Source: an uncultured Geobacteraceae bacterium (GTDB lineage Bacteria > Desulfobacterota > Desulfuromonadia > Desulfuromonadales > Geopsychrobacteraceae). Taken from it: a stretch of DNA of 16,439 nucleotides. Below the pieces are notes generated by a model that saw only the letters and a list, made by a program, of their open reading frames with translations, made no database searches and had not been told where the DNA came from. The stretch is from NCBI GenBank assembly GCA_937958075.1, contig CALFFB010000255.1, forward strand, positions 1 through 16,439. The letters run 5' to 3'. This document shows, piece by piece, positions 8,201 to 15,231 of the stretch. Position 1 is the stretch's first letter. Every line of letters begins with the position of its first letter. A program made the position numbers and the translations under genes.

Positions 8201-9595
8201 ATGTCGAAACGTGTCATTGCAGTTGATCTGGATGGTGATGTTGTCCGCGTGGCCAGAGTGCAGATGGCCTCCGGAAAGTTCGCCGTCACCGTGAATGAGT
8301 ACCCGGCCGTGACCACCGAAGAGGTCAATGATCTGTTGCAGACAGTGCTGAAGGACAAGTCTGCATTGACCGATCGTGTGGTGACCGCCTTGAGTGCGCG
8401 GGTCGGGCTGTATCGCCAGGTGCGTTTCCCTTTCCATGACCGGCGCAAGATCGACGCGGCGTTGCCGCTGGCCTTTTCATCATCGCTGCCGGTTTCCCTT
8501 GAGAATCAGCTGCTGGCGTCGTTGCCGGCGCAAAAGGTCGACGATCATACCGAGTACAGCGTCGACGCGGTGGCCGTCGACCGCCGGCAGGTCGAGCAGG
8601 TGCTGGCGTGTTTTCCCGAACCTTTGCAGGATCCCGGTCGGATCGATCTTTATCCTTTTGCCCTGGCACCGGCAATGCCGGATGCTGAAGGCATCCTGGT
8701 ATTGTGCCGTCAGCAGGAGATTGTCGTCGCCCTGGTCGCCGGCGGCCGGATCAGGGATTATCGCTTTTTGCCGGTAAGCGCACAGCTGGCGGATGAGGAG
8801 ATCAAGCAGTTTGCCCTGAAGCAGATCAATCAGCTGGAACATGGGTGCGGTTTCGACGCCTTGCCCCTCTGGGTGCTGGGCAGCCGCATCCCGAAGGACT
8901 TGCCACAGCAGCTTGAGGACGCAGGACGGCGGCTGAACAACCCGTTACAGGGGATCTGTGAGACCGAGGTGGCGGCGGCCATGCTGCCGGCCGTCTTGCT
9001 GGCGGTGGCTGAATGGCGGGGCCGGCAGAAACGGGCGTCCCTCGATTTCCGCCGGGGTGAATACGCGGCCCGGGGACAGTGGGATATCCTCAGGCCAAAG
9101 CTGGTGGTTGCGACCCTGCTGCTGGTTTTGATCGGTGTCGGAAGTGGTGTCGCCATGCACATGAATTACCAGCAGAAATCGGCAGAGCAGGCGCAGCTGT
9201 CCCGGCAGATGAGACAACTGTTTGAAGAGGTGATGCCCGCCGGTTCGGTGGTGGTCGATGTGCCGATGCAGCTGGAAAGTTACCGCCGGCAGCTGCAGCA
9301 GCAGGTGCAACTGTTCGGTCTTGACGGCCGGGGGGCGACAGCGGTGCTGCAGGAGCTCTCAGCAACCATTGATGAGGATTTGCGGGTTGAGCTTCAGGAC
9401 TTCAATTATACCGCCGATGAAGTGCGGATCAGCGGTTTTACCAGCTCTTTTGATGCGGTCAATCAGATTGCCGAGGCCCTTGCCGCCCGACCCCTGTTCG
9501 CGACGGCAACCATAGCCAACGCGCGCCTGGCGACGGATAATGTCCGTGTTGATTTTGAACTCCGGCTGGAGCTTGCTACGAAAGGACAGCCATGA
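8201..9595 (+). CDS. gspL: GspL, type II secretion inner-membrane platform protein
   Basis: GspL recruits the ATPase GspE to the inner membrane and pairs with GspM. The 464-residue product begins with MSKRVIAVDLDGDVVRVARV, an ASKHA/PilM-like cytoplasmic fold that runs to about residue 290. One membrane segment at ~301-321 (LVVATLLLVLIGVGSGVAM) follows. A periplasmic part comes next, with a coiled-coil-prone stretch (~325-375, rich in Gln and Leu) and a small ferredoxin-like domain (~390-455) expected to dimerise. It is somewhat longer than the classical ~400-residue GspL. Sequence conservation in this family is low, so the call leans on architecture and place in the operon. The stop overlaps the gspM start as ATGA. 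Confidence 0.9.
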   Translation: MSKRVIAVDLDGDVVRVARVQMASGKFAVTVNEYPAVTTEEVNDLLQTVLKDKSALTDRVVTALSARVGLYRQVRFPFHDRRKIDAALPLAFSSSLPVSLENQLLASLPAQKVDDHTEYSVDAVAVDRRQVEQVLACFPEPLQDPGRIDLYPFALAPAMPDAEGILVLCRQQEIVVALVAGGRIRDYRFLPVSAQLADEEIKQFALKQINQLEHGCGFDALPLWVLGSRIPKDLPQQLEDAGRRLNNPLQGICETEVAAAMLPAVLLAVAEWRGRQKRASLDFRRGEYAARGQWDILRPKLVVATLLLVLIGVGSGVAMHMNYQQKSAEQAQLSRQMRQLFEEVMPAGSVVVDVPMQLESYRRQLQQQVQLFGLDGRGATAVLQELSATIDEDLRVELQDFNYTADEVRISGFTSSFDAVNQIAEALAARPLFATATIANARLATDNVRVDFELRLELATKGQP

Positions 9596-10110
9596 TCGCC
9601 CGTCTGAATACCAGAGAACGTGTGGTTTTGCTGCTGGGGGCCGTCTTTGTACTGCTGGTTTTCGTCTGGCTGGTGTTGCTGCAGCCTTATTTTACCGCCA
9701 TGGATAACCTGGAGCGCCGCATTGCCGGACAACGCCGCAACCTTGAGCAGGTTGCCGCCATGCGCTACGAAATCGACGCCTTGCGGCAGCAGATTGCGGT
9801 GATCGACAGTCGCCGGCAATCAAGTCGCCCTCTGTTTTCCCGGGTCGAGAATCTGACGGTCCAGACCGGTATCCGCGAGCAGTTGCTGTCCATGCGGCCG
9901 CAACCGGACTCGGTACAGGACGGATTCCGTCAGCAGCTGGTTGAATTGCGGCTGGAACGGGTTTCCTTGAGCCAGCTGGTGCGCTTTCTTTATGCTGCGG
10001 AATACAACAGCGGAGGGATACAGGTGCGATCCTTGCGGGTACGACCGCGATTTGATGATCGGGCGCAGCTGGATGTGAACCTGGTACTGATGTCACTGGA
10101 GCGGGCATGA
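9592..10110 (+). CDS. gspM: GspM, type II secretion inner-membrane platform protein
   Basis: GspM is a small bitopic inner-membrane protein that stabilises GspL. The 172-residue product has a short basic cytoplasmic N-terminus (IARLNTRER), one membrane helix (~11-30) and a predicted periplasmic coiled coil (~38-78, NLERRIAGQRRNLEQ onward). It ends with a compact alpha/beta domain (~90-170) containing LRLERVSLSQLVRFLYAAE. Size and layout match GspM, and the tail also resembles the PilO/GspM-like fold. AAAGGA five bases upstream and the ATGA overlap with gspL support the start. The stop overlaps gspN the same way. Confidence 0.88.
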   Translation: MIARLNTRERVVLLLGAVFVLLVFVWLVLLQPYFTAMDNLERRIAGQRRNLEQVAAMRYEIDALRQQIAVIDSRRQSSRPLFSRVENLTVQTGIREQLLSMRPQPDSVQDGFRQQLVELRLERVSLSQLVRFLYAAEYNSGGIQVRSLRVRPRFDDRAQLDVNLVLMSLERA

Positions 10111-10976
10111 AGTTGAGAATGCCGACATTTAGAGGTCTTGGCAGCGGACTGAAACTTTTCTTCATCGGTGCGCTTATGTTTGTGATCGGCGCGCTGCTGT
10201 CCTTCTGGTGGTTGCTGCCCGTTGAGCCGTTGCAGCAGCGGGTACTGCAGGAGATAAGCCGGGAAACCGGTGTTCAGATGCAGGCACAAAATACCGCCCT
10301 GATGTTTCCTGGCGGACTGCGGATGGATATGGTTATTCGTTCACAGGTGCCGGAACTGAATGATTTCGCGGTGGATAATCTGCGACTGAGGCCGGTGTGG
10401 ACATCTCTGGTCACCGGCTCTCCGGCGGTCAGCATGAAAGGGCTGCTGGCCGGAGGGGCGATAACGTCGACCATGACCGGCAAGGGGGCGCTGGATACCG
10501 AAGTGAGGGGTCTTGATATCCTCCGGCTGCTGCGTGCCGATCTGCCCTATCGCCTGGGGGGCGTTCTCTCTGCCCAGGTCAAGGCTGACCGGCTGCTGGG
10601 GGGAGCCCGGCAGGCAGAAGGGGCGTTTACCGTCGATGTCGGTGAGGCGGTTGCCCTTGGCCTTGACCAGATCGGCTTTGATCCTGAGTTGCCCCTGGGG
10701 CGGATACAGGTTACAGGGCAATTCGAGAACATGCGGGTCAATCTGGAGCGGGCCGTCATCACCGGTGGCGCCCTGGAAGTAAACGGCAGCGGAACCATCT
10801 TTGCCGGCGCAACCCCGGCGAAGACCCGGCTGAATCTCAGTGTCCGGCTGCAGCCGACCGCCCGGACGCCGGCCGGATTGCGGGATCTCCTCAGTTTGAC
10901 CGGCGCCCGCCCCGACGCGGATGGCAGTTATCAGTTCCAGATCGGGGGAACCCTGGCGCGTCCGGTGATGCGTTAA
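10107..10976 (+). CDS. gspN: GspN, type II secretion accessory protein
   Basis: This is the last gene of the operon. The 289-residue product has one N-terminal membrane anchor (~16-37, LFFIGALMFVIGALLSFWWLL). A long periplasmic, beta-rich domain follows with repeated Gly-ended strands, including VSMKGLLAGGAITSTMTGKG and GALEVNGSGTI. GspN is present only in some T2SS lineages and is not essential where tested. The delta-type proteins are related in pattern to AsmA-like periplasmic proteins, and a precise role is not established. The ATGA overlap with gspM and GGAG five bases upstream support the start. No hairpin plus T-run terminator is visible after the stop. Confidence 0.83.
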   Translation: MKLRMPTFRGLGSGLKLFFIGALMFVIGALLSFWWLLPVEPLQQRVLQEISRETGVQMQAQNTALMFPGGLRMDMVIRSQVPELNDFAVDNLRLRPVWTSLVTGSPAVSMKGLLAGGAITSTMTGKGALDTEVRGLDILRLLRADLPYRLGGVLSAQVKADRLLGGARQAEGAFTVDVGEAVALGLDQIGFDPELPLGRIQVTGQFENMRVNLERAVITGGALEVNGSGTIFAGATPAKTRLNLSVRLQPTARTPAGLRDLLSLTGARPDADGSYQFQIGGTLARPVMR

Positions 10977-10979
10977 CAT

Positions 10980-10991
10980 CCCGGCGCCGGG
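10980..10991. repeat. 12-bp perfect palindrome between convergent genes
   Basis: CCCGGCGCCGGG lies 4 bases after the gspN stop in the 86-bp space between gspN and the convergent response regulator gene. It is not followed by a T-run on either strand, so it is not a canonical intrinsic terminator. The remainder of the gap holds only a weak inverted pair (GACCT and AGGTC, about 11032-11051). Confidence 0.4.
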
Positions 10992-11062
10992 CAGCGCAAT
11001 CTCCGCGTCGGGGGCAGGCATGTGTCTGGAAGACCTTGCGATTACCAGGTCAAGTCTCTGTA

Positions 11063-11764
11063 TCAGGGCACCGCGACAAAGCGGTAGCCCCGGCCGCGCA
11101 CCGTGCGAAAGTGCAGAGGCCTGGCGGGATCTGCCTCGAAATATTTGCGCAGGCGCACGATGAAGTTGTCCAGGGTGCGGGTCTCGGTTTTCGGTGAAAG
11201 TCCCCAGACCTGTTTGAGGAGCAGGGAGCGGGAGAGGATCTGCCCTTCGTTTTCAATAAAGAGCCGGAGCATTTTTGTTTCCAGTTCCGTCAGCTGAATG
11301 ACACCCTGGGCGGTCGTCGCCTGACTGGCATGCAGGTCCACGAGGTTGGCACCGAACTGGTATGGCGGCTGCCTGCTGTCGGACTGCTGCCACGGACTGC
11401 GGCGCAGCAGGTTGCCGACACGCAGGAGGAATTCCTTGAGGTGGAAGGGCTTGGTCAGATAGTCATCGGCACCGGTGCTCAGACCGAGAATGCGGTCCTG
11501 CTGACTGTCACGGGCGGTGAGCATCAGCACCGGCATCTGGTTTCCCTGTTCGCGCAGAGTATCACACACCCTGAGGCCATCCATGGCCGGCAGGGTCAGA
11601 TCGAGAATCATCAGCGCATAGCGCTGCTCCTGCATTTTTGCCAGGGCGTCCTCGCCCGAGGTCACGTGGGTGACCTTGTAGCCTTCCGCTTCCAGATTAT
11701 AGACCAGACCCTGGGCGATATGAGGTTCATCCTCGACCAGTAACAGGGGGGGATTGGGGGTCAT
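11063..11764 (-). CDS. OmpR-family two-component response regulator
   Basis: This is a DNA-binding response regulator of 233 residues. The receiver domain (~5-118) has the acidic pair Glu11-Asp12 (VEDE), phospho-acceptor Asp55 (LMILDLTLPAMDG), Thr83 (LMLTAR) and Lys105 (YLTKPF), so it should be phosphorylatable. A winged-helix OmpR/PhoB domain follows (~135-231), with LTELETKMLRLFIENEG, a recognition-helix region TRTLDNFIVRLRKYFE and the wing VRGRGYRFVAV. Its ATG overlaps the stop of the upstream kinase gene as ATGA, so the two are one operon and almost certainly cognate partners. It converges on gspN. The target genes are unknown. The direct repeat in the divergent spacer upstream of the kinase is a candidate site. 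The regulator could be named only by its nearest homologues, so no symbol is given. Confidence 0.94.
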   Translation of the reverse strand: MTPNPPLLLVEDEPHIAQGLVYNLEAEGYKVTHVTSGEDALAKMQEQRYALMILDLTLPAMDGLRVCDTLREQGNQMPVLMLTARDSQQDRILGLSTGADDYLTKPFHLKEFLLRVGNLLRRSPWQQSDSRQPPYQFGANLVDLHASQATTAQGVIQLTELETKMLRLFIENEGQILSRSLLLKQVWGLSPKTETRTLDNFIVRLRKYFEADPARPLHFRTVRGRGYRFVAVP

Positions 11765-12714
11765 GGAGACGCCTTTCTCGGTTCGTGCTGCAGGGGGAGC
11801 AGCAGGCGGAAGGTTGCGCCCTTGTTGCCGCTGTCAAGCCAGATGCGGCCGCCGTGGAGATGGATGATATTGCGGACGATAAAAAGTCCGAGACCACTGC
11901 CACGGATGGTTTTCCCCTGGTGTCTGATGCGGTAAAACATTGTAAAGATTTTCTTGCGGTACTTGTGAGGAATGCCGGGGCCGTTGTCGCTGAAAACCAG
12001 TTCCACCATATTTTCATTGCGTCTCAAGTCAAGGTTGATGCGGGGGGCCGTGCCGGCATAAAGCATGGCATTCTCCAGCAGGTTGCGCAGAACCGTTTCC
12101 ATGGATTCCGGTTCAAAGCGGACCAGCAGGCCGGGTTCGATATGCCATGTGAGCTGAACGGTCTCAGGCAGGGTCTCAGCTGTCTGGTACAGATAACTGT
12201 CGACCATGGCGGAGAGGTCACCGAGCTGCTGGTTCAGCCTGGCTTCCTTGTGTTCCAACCGACCGGCCATCAGCAGATTGTCGACCATGCCGCCCAAACG
12301 TTCGCAGTCCTTTTGCATGAGGTCGACAAACTGATGGAGCTGATCAGGGGTTGGCTGCCGCATCTGGATCGTGTCCAGATGGAGTTTCAGGGACGACAGA
12401 GGGGACTTGAGTTCGTGGGTCACCTGGTTGATAAAGCGTTTCTGCGCCCTGTTCAGGGAGGTCTGCCGCCGCCAGTAGATGAAGATAACATAGACACCGA
12501 TGAGGATCGCCACCAGCAGGACAATCCCCTCAGCCAGAATGATCCAGTCTGTTTCGTCCGGCAGCCACTCCAGTTGATAGCGTGCGGCCATCTCCTTGAG
12601 CTGACGATGGCGTCCGAGGAACCAGTAGATCCAGGTGATCAGCACCAGAATCCAGAGAATCTGGATACTGATGAAGGTGAACAGGGGATGAAACAGACGG
12701 CGTATGAACTTCAT
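11761..12714 (-). CDS. Sensor histidine kinase, short-loop membrane type without HAMP
   Basis: This is the partner kinase of the adjacent OmpR-family regulator, 317 residues. Two membrane segments (~12-33 and ~57-80) flank a loop of only about 23 residues, so there is no periplasmic sensor domain. The second helix leads directly into the dimerisation/phosphotransfer helices with the H-box FINQVTHELKSP (His100), with no HAMP linker. The ATPase domain has the N-box LLENAMLYA, the G1 box DNGPGIP, an F-box region IFTMFYR and the G2 box GSGLGLFIV, ending in GATFRLLLPL. All catalytic motifs are intact. Such architecture is typical of kinases that sense within or at the membrane or through a partner protein. 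The ATG at 12714 has only a weak purine stretch (GAGAT) upstream. The signal is not deducible. Confidence 0.93.
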   Translation of the reverse strand: MKFIRRLFHPLFTFISIQILWILVLITWIYWFLGRHRQLKEMAARYQLEWLPDETDWIILAEGIVLLVAILIGVYVIFIYWRRQTSLNRAQKRFINQVTHELKSPLSSLKLHLDTIQMRQPTPDQLHQFVDLMQKDCERLGGMVDNLLMAGRLEHKEARLNQQLGDLSAMVDSYLYQTAETLPETVQLTWHIEPGLLVRFEPESMETVLRNLLENAMLYAGTAPRINLDLRRNENMVELVFSDNGPGIPHKYRKKIFTMFYRIRHQGKTIRGSGLGLFIVRNIIHLHGGRIWLDSGNKGATFRLLLPLQHEPRKASP

Positions 12715-12776
12715 GCAGATCTCATAGGCAAGGGTGCCGGTGATGAAAAATACCCTGTATGAACAGGTTAAAGATT

Positions 12777-12793
12777 TTACACAAGTATTACAC
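12777..12793. promoter_or_regulatory. TTACAC direct repeat with 11-bp period, candidate response-regulator site
   Basis: TTACAC occurs at 12777-12782 and again at 12788-12793, 11 bases start to start (GTGTAA-N5-GTGTAA on the other strand). Tandem half-sites with about one helical turn of spacing are how OmpR-family dimers bind. An overlapping perfect inverted repeat, CAAGT-N5-ACTTG (12782-12796), gives a second reading of the same bases as a dyad operator. The site lies between the kinase gene (- strand) and the nitronate monooxygenase-like gene (+ strand), immediately upstream of the candidate -35 of the latter. Confidence 0.4.
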
Positions 12794-12822
12794 TTGCACG
12801 ATAGCCATTCCTGATATTATCT
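12794..12822 (+). promoter_or_regulatory. Candidate sigma-70-type promoter of the nitronate monooxygenase-like gene
   Basis: TTGCAC (12794-12799) and TTATCT (12817-12822) are separated by 17 bases, with an overlapping TATTAT at 12815-12820 as an alternative -10. The gene's AGGAG ribosome site (12841-12845) lies 8 bases before its ATG, leaving a short leader. The -35 abuts the direct repeat, a usual position for an activator of the OmpR family. Confidence 0.45.
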
Positions 12823-12853
12823 TCACTCATCTTTGATAACAGGAGTTTAGCTT

Positions 12854-13912
12854 ATGTCAAAAGGATTGACCATCGGTAAACATCAGGTGCCTTATCCCCT
12901 GATCCAGGGGGGGATGGGTGTCCGTGTATCCGGGTACCGACTGGCCGGTCATGTGGCTTTAAACGGGGGGATCGGTATTGTCGCCGCCGCCGGGCTGGCC
13001 CTGGGGAGCGACCATCATAACGGCAGCAATTATTTTGCCGCTGACCGCCAGGCGCTGCTTGACGAATTGCGCAAGGCCTACGAAATTGCTCCGGACGGGG
13101 TCATCGGCGTCAACTGCATGGTGGCCGTCAGTAATTATGACGAATCGGTCAGAACGTCCTGTGAGGGGGGCGCCAAGCTGATTATCAGCGGCGCCGGCCT
13201 GCCCATGAATCTGCCGGGGCTGACAGCGGACTATCCGGATGTGGCCCTGGTACCGATTGTCTCTTCCCTCAAGGCGGCGGAGCTCATCGCCCGCAAGTGG
13301 CACAAGAGCTTTCAGCGGCTGCCCGATGCGGTCGTGGTCGAGGACCCTGACACCGCCGGCGGGCATCTCGGGGAGAAGCCGGAAAAGATCGGTACCGGAG
13401 CGTATGATCAGTATGCCACGGTGCGTGCGGTAAAAGCCTATTTTGCCGAGACCTGGAAGCTGGATATTCCGATTATCGCCGCCGGCGGTATCTGGGACCG
13501 TGCCGATCTGGAAAACGCCCTGGCCCAGGGAGCCGACGCGGTACAGATGGCCACCCGTTTTGTGGTGACCGAAGAATGCGACGCCGATGATGCTTTTAAA
13601 CAGGCCTATCTCGATTGCGTCAAGGAGGATATCGGCCTGATGATGAGCCCGGCGGGGCTTCCCGGACGGGCTCTGGTCGGCAATGTCGATGATATCCGTC
13701 AGCATGACCTCGATGTCGGCTTGATCTGCCCCTCCGGCTGTCTGAAAAAATGCGCCTACAAGGAGCAGCAGGAGCGGTTCTGCATCGTTCACGCCCTGGA
13801 TCGCTCGCAGAAGGGGGACCGTGACACCGGCCTGATTTTCTGCGGCAGCAACGCCTGGAAAGCGGACCGCATTTCGACGGTCAAAGAGGTGTTTGCCGAA
13901 CTCTTCGGTTAG
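12854..13912 (+). CDS. Nitronate monooxygenase-like flavoprotein (2-nitropropane dioxygenase family)
   Basis: This FMN-dependent TIM-barrel oxidoreductase of the NMO/NPD family has 352 residues and looks cytoplasmic. The N-terminus has PLIQGGMGVRVSGYRLAGHV and GGIGIVAAAG, the usual flavin-side glycine loops. AGGHLG (His171) corresponds to the family's conserved GGH motif. IIAAGGIWDRADLENALAQG followed by ADAVQMATRFVVTEE is the FMN phosphate-binding region, and SPAGLPGRAL follows. Beyond this it carries a Cys-rich C-terminal segment with Cys292, Cys296, Cys300 and Cys310 (CPSGCLKKC, then RFC), absent from well-studied nitronate monooxygenases and perhaps a metal or Fe-S site. FabK-type enoyl-ACP reductases share the fold, but no fatty-acid genes are nearby. 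The substrate is unknown. The gene has its own promoter and is followed by a strong terminator, so it is monocistronic. Confidence 0.85.
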   Translation: MSKGLTIGKHQVPYPLIQGGMGVRVSGYRLAGHVALNGGIGIVAAAGLALGSDHHNGSNYFAADRQALLDELRKAYEIAPDGVIGVNCMVAVSNYDESVRTSCEGGAKLIISGAGLPMNLPGLTADYPDVALVPIVSSLKAAELIARKWHKSFQRLPDAVVVEDPDTAGGHLGEKPEKIGTGAYDQYATVRAVKAYFAETWKLDIPIIAAGGIWDRADLENALAQGADAVQMATRFVVTEECDADDAFKQAYLDCVKEDIGLMMSPAGLPGRALVGNVDDIRQHDLDVGLICPSGCLKKCAYKEQQERFCIVHALDRSQKGDRDTGLIFCGSNAWKADRISTVKEVFAELFG

Positions 13913-13953
13913 GTTCTATCAGAGGAATCGGACAATCAGCAACCAACCCGGAT

Positions 13954-13996
13954 AAAAAATGCGCCGCGCGTAAGTTTTCGCGCGGCGCATTTTTTT
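13954..13996. terminator. Strong bidirectional intrinsic terminator
   Basis: A-run (13954-13959), then TGCGCCGCGCG, loop TAAGTTTT (13971-13978), then CGCGCGGCGCA and seven T (13990-13996). The GC-rich arms pair perfectly over 11 bp and the flanking A and T runs extend the stem. On the + strand it ends the nitronate monooxygenase-like gene, 41 bases after its stop. The symmetric A/T tracts would also stop transcription arriving from the right. Confidence 0.9.
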
Positions 13997-14059
13997 ATAG
14001 AGCAACAGCGCGATTGCGTGCCCCCTTGGTGCGTATTCCTGCTTTTTTGTCGAGATGTC

Positions 14060-14088
14060 TTGAGCTATCCACCGCTCTGTAGTATTTT
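14060..14088 (+). promoter_or_regulatory. Candidate sigma-70-type promoter of the AhbD-like gene
   Basis: TTGAGC (14060-14065) and TATTTT (14083-14088) are 17 bases apart, in the spacer between the terminator and the radical SAM gene, 31 bases before its ATG. A terminator upstream implies that a promoter must lie in this 120-base stretch, and this is the best pair seen. No FNR-type or other operator was recognised. Confidence 0.4.
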
Positions 14089-14109
14089 GCGGTGCCGTTC
14101 TCAACCATC

Positions 14110-14114
14110 AGGAG
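14110..14114 (+). promoter_or_regulatory. Ribosome binding site deciding the AhbD-like start
   Basis: AGGAG lies 5 bases before the ATG at 14120. The same frame stays open back to 14018, but the extra 34 residues (Cys- and Pro-rich, unlike the family) would cross the terminator-proximal spacer and the promoter, so the downstream start is used. Confidence 0.65.
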
Positions 14115-14119
14115 TCGAC

Positions 14120-15223
14120 ATGAGTCAAGATAAGGAATACCTGCCGAAATGGATCGCCTGGGAGAGCACCCAGCAGTGCAACCTCAAATGTGTGCACTGC
14201 CGCTGTTCATCGGAGATGACGTCCTCTGCCGGTGATTTCACCACGCAGGAGGCGTTCAAGCTGATCGACGATATCTGTGAGGTCAGCAAGCCGGTCATGG
14301 TGCTCTCCGGCGGCGAGCCGTTGCTGCGCGAGGATATCTTCGAGATCGCCCGCTACGGCACGTCCAGGGGGCTGCGCATGTGCATGGCGACCAACGGCAC
14401 CCTGATTACCGATGCGGTCTGTGCCGAGATGAAGGCGGCCGATATCAAGATGGTGTCCCTGTCGCTGGATGGCTCGACGGCGGACATTCATGACAACTTT
14501 CGCAACAGCCCGGGGTCTTTTGCCGGGGTTGTCAACGGCGCTGAGACCCTCAGGCGCAACGGTATCAAGTTTCTCATCAACTCCTCCTTTACCAAGCGCA
14601 ATCAGCAGGATATCGCCGCGACCTTCAAGCTGGCCAAAGAGCTTGGGGCAACGGCCTGGTACATGTTCATGATCGTCCCCACCGGCCGTGGGGAGGAGAT
14701 CATGAGTGAACTGATTTCCGCCGAGGATTACGAAGAGATTCTGGAATGGCACTATCAGCAGGAGAAGCAGGAGGACGATATCCTCATGCGCCCGACCTGC
14801 GCTCCCCATTACTACCGGCTGGTGCCGCAACGGGCCAAGGCCGAAGGGGTCGATTTCAAACGCCGCAGCCTGACCTTTTCCACCGGTGGCGGCAAGGGGT
14901 GTATCGCGGCCCAGTCCATCTGTCTGATCGACTGTTTCGGCAACCTCAAGCCCTGTTCCTACTTTCATTCGGCCGTCGGCAACGTCAAGCAGATCCCCTT
15001 CAGGGAGCTCTGGTTCAATTCCAGGGTCTTCAACGATCTGCGCAATTTCAAGGCCTATCAGGGCAAGTGCGGTGAGTGTGAATTCCTTAATGTCTGCGGC
15101 GGGTGTCGGGCCCGTGCCGACGCGGTGTACGGTGACTACATGGCGGAAGAGCCCTTCTGCAGCTATATTCCGCCGCGTACCGCCAAGCGGCTCGAGGAAG
15201 AAGGGAAGGTTGCGCAGTCGTAG
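14120..15223 (+). CDS. ahbD: AhbD-like heme b synthase, radical SAM/SPASM protein
   Basis: AhbD removes two propionate carboxyls of Fe-coproporphyrin III to give heme without oxygen, the last step of the siroheme-dependent pathway of sulfate reducers and methanogens. The 367-residue product has the radical SAM motif CNLKCVHC (Cys20, 24, 27), an unusual extra Cys29, GGEPLLREDIF for SAM binding and a SPASM-like C-terminus. Further cysteines are Cys227 (TCAPHYY), 261, 268, 272, 279, 317 and 320 (CGEC), 326 and 329 (CGGC), and 347. The segments KWIAWESTQQCNLKC, TCAPHYYRLV, CGGCRARADAVYGDYMAEEP and FCSYIPP match AhbD as I remember it, better than NirJ, AhbC or PqqE. The ATG at 14120 has AGGAG five bases upstream. 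The gene is followed by hemE in the same direction, which supports a tetrapyrrole role. Function is inferred; AhbD paralogues with other roles are possible. Confidence 0.8.
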   Translation: MSQDKEYLPKWIAWESTQQCNLKCVHCRCSSEMTSSAGDFTTQEAFKLIDDICEVSKPVMVLSGGEPLLREDIFEIARYGTSRGLRMCMATNGTLITDAVCAEMKAADIKMVSLSLDGSTADIHDNFRNSPGSFAGVVNGAETLRRNGIKFLINSSFTKRNQQDIAATFKLAKELGATAWYMFMIVPTGRGEEIMSELISAEDYEEILEWHYQQEKQEDDILMRPTCAPHYYRLVPQRAKAEGVDFKRRSLTFSTGGGKGCIAAQSICLIDCFGNLKPCSYFHSAVGNVKQIPFRELWFNSRVFNDLRNFKAYQGKCGECEFLNVCGGCRARADAVYGDYMAEEPFCSYIPPRTAKRLEEEGKVAQS

Positions 15224-15231
15224 GAGAGTTT

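Noticed and set aside
10980..10991. Palindrome as a transcription terminator of gspN
   Set aside because: No T-run follows on either strand, so it does not meet the criterion for an intrinsic terminator.
11785..12762. 325-residue open frame on the + strand opposite the histidine kinase
   Set aside because: The - strand carries intact H, N, G1 and G2 boxes. The + frame has no recognisable domain.
12959..13792. 277-residue open frame on the - strand opposite the nitronate monooxygenase-like gene
   Set aside because: Antisense shadow with no domain, while the + strand product has the conserved FMN-binding motifs.
14018..14119. 34-residue N-terminal extension of the AhbD-like frame
   Set aside because: It would start just after the terminator, crosses the candidate promoter and the ribosome site, and does not resemble the family. 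ATG 14120 has a good AGGAG.
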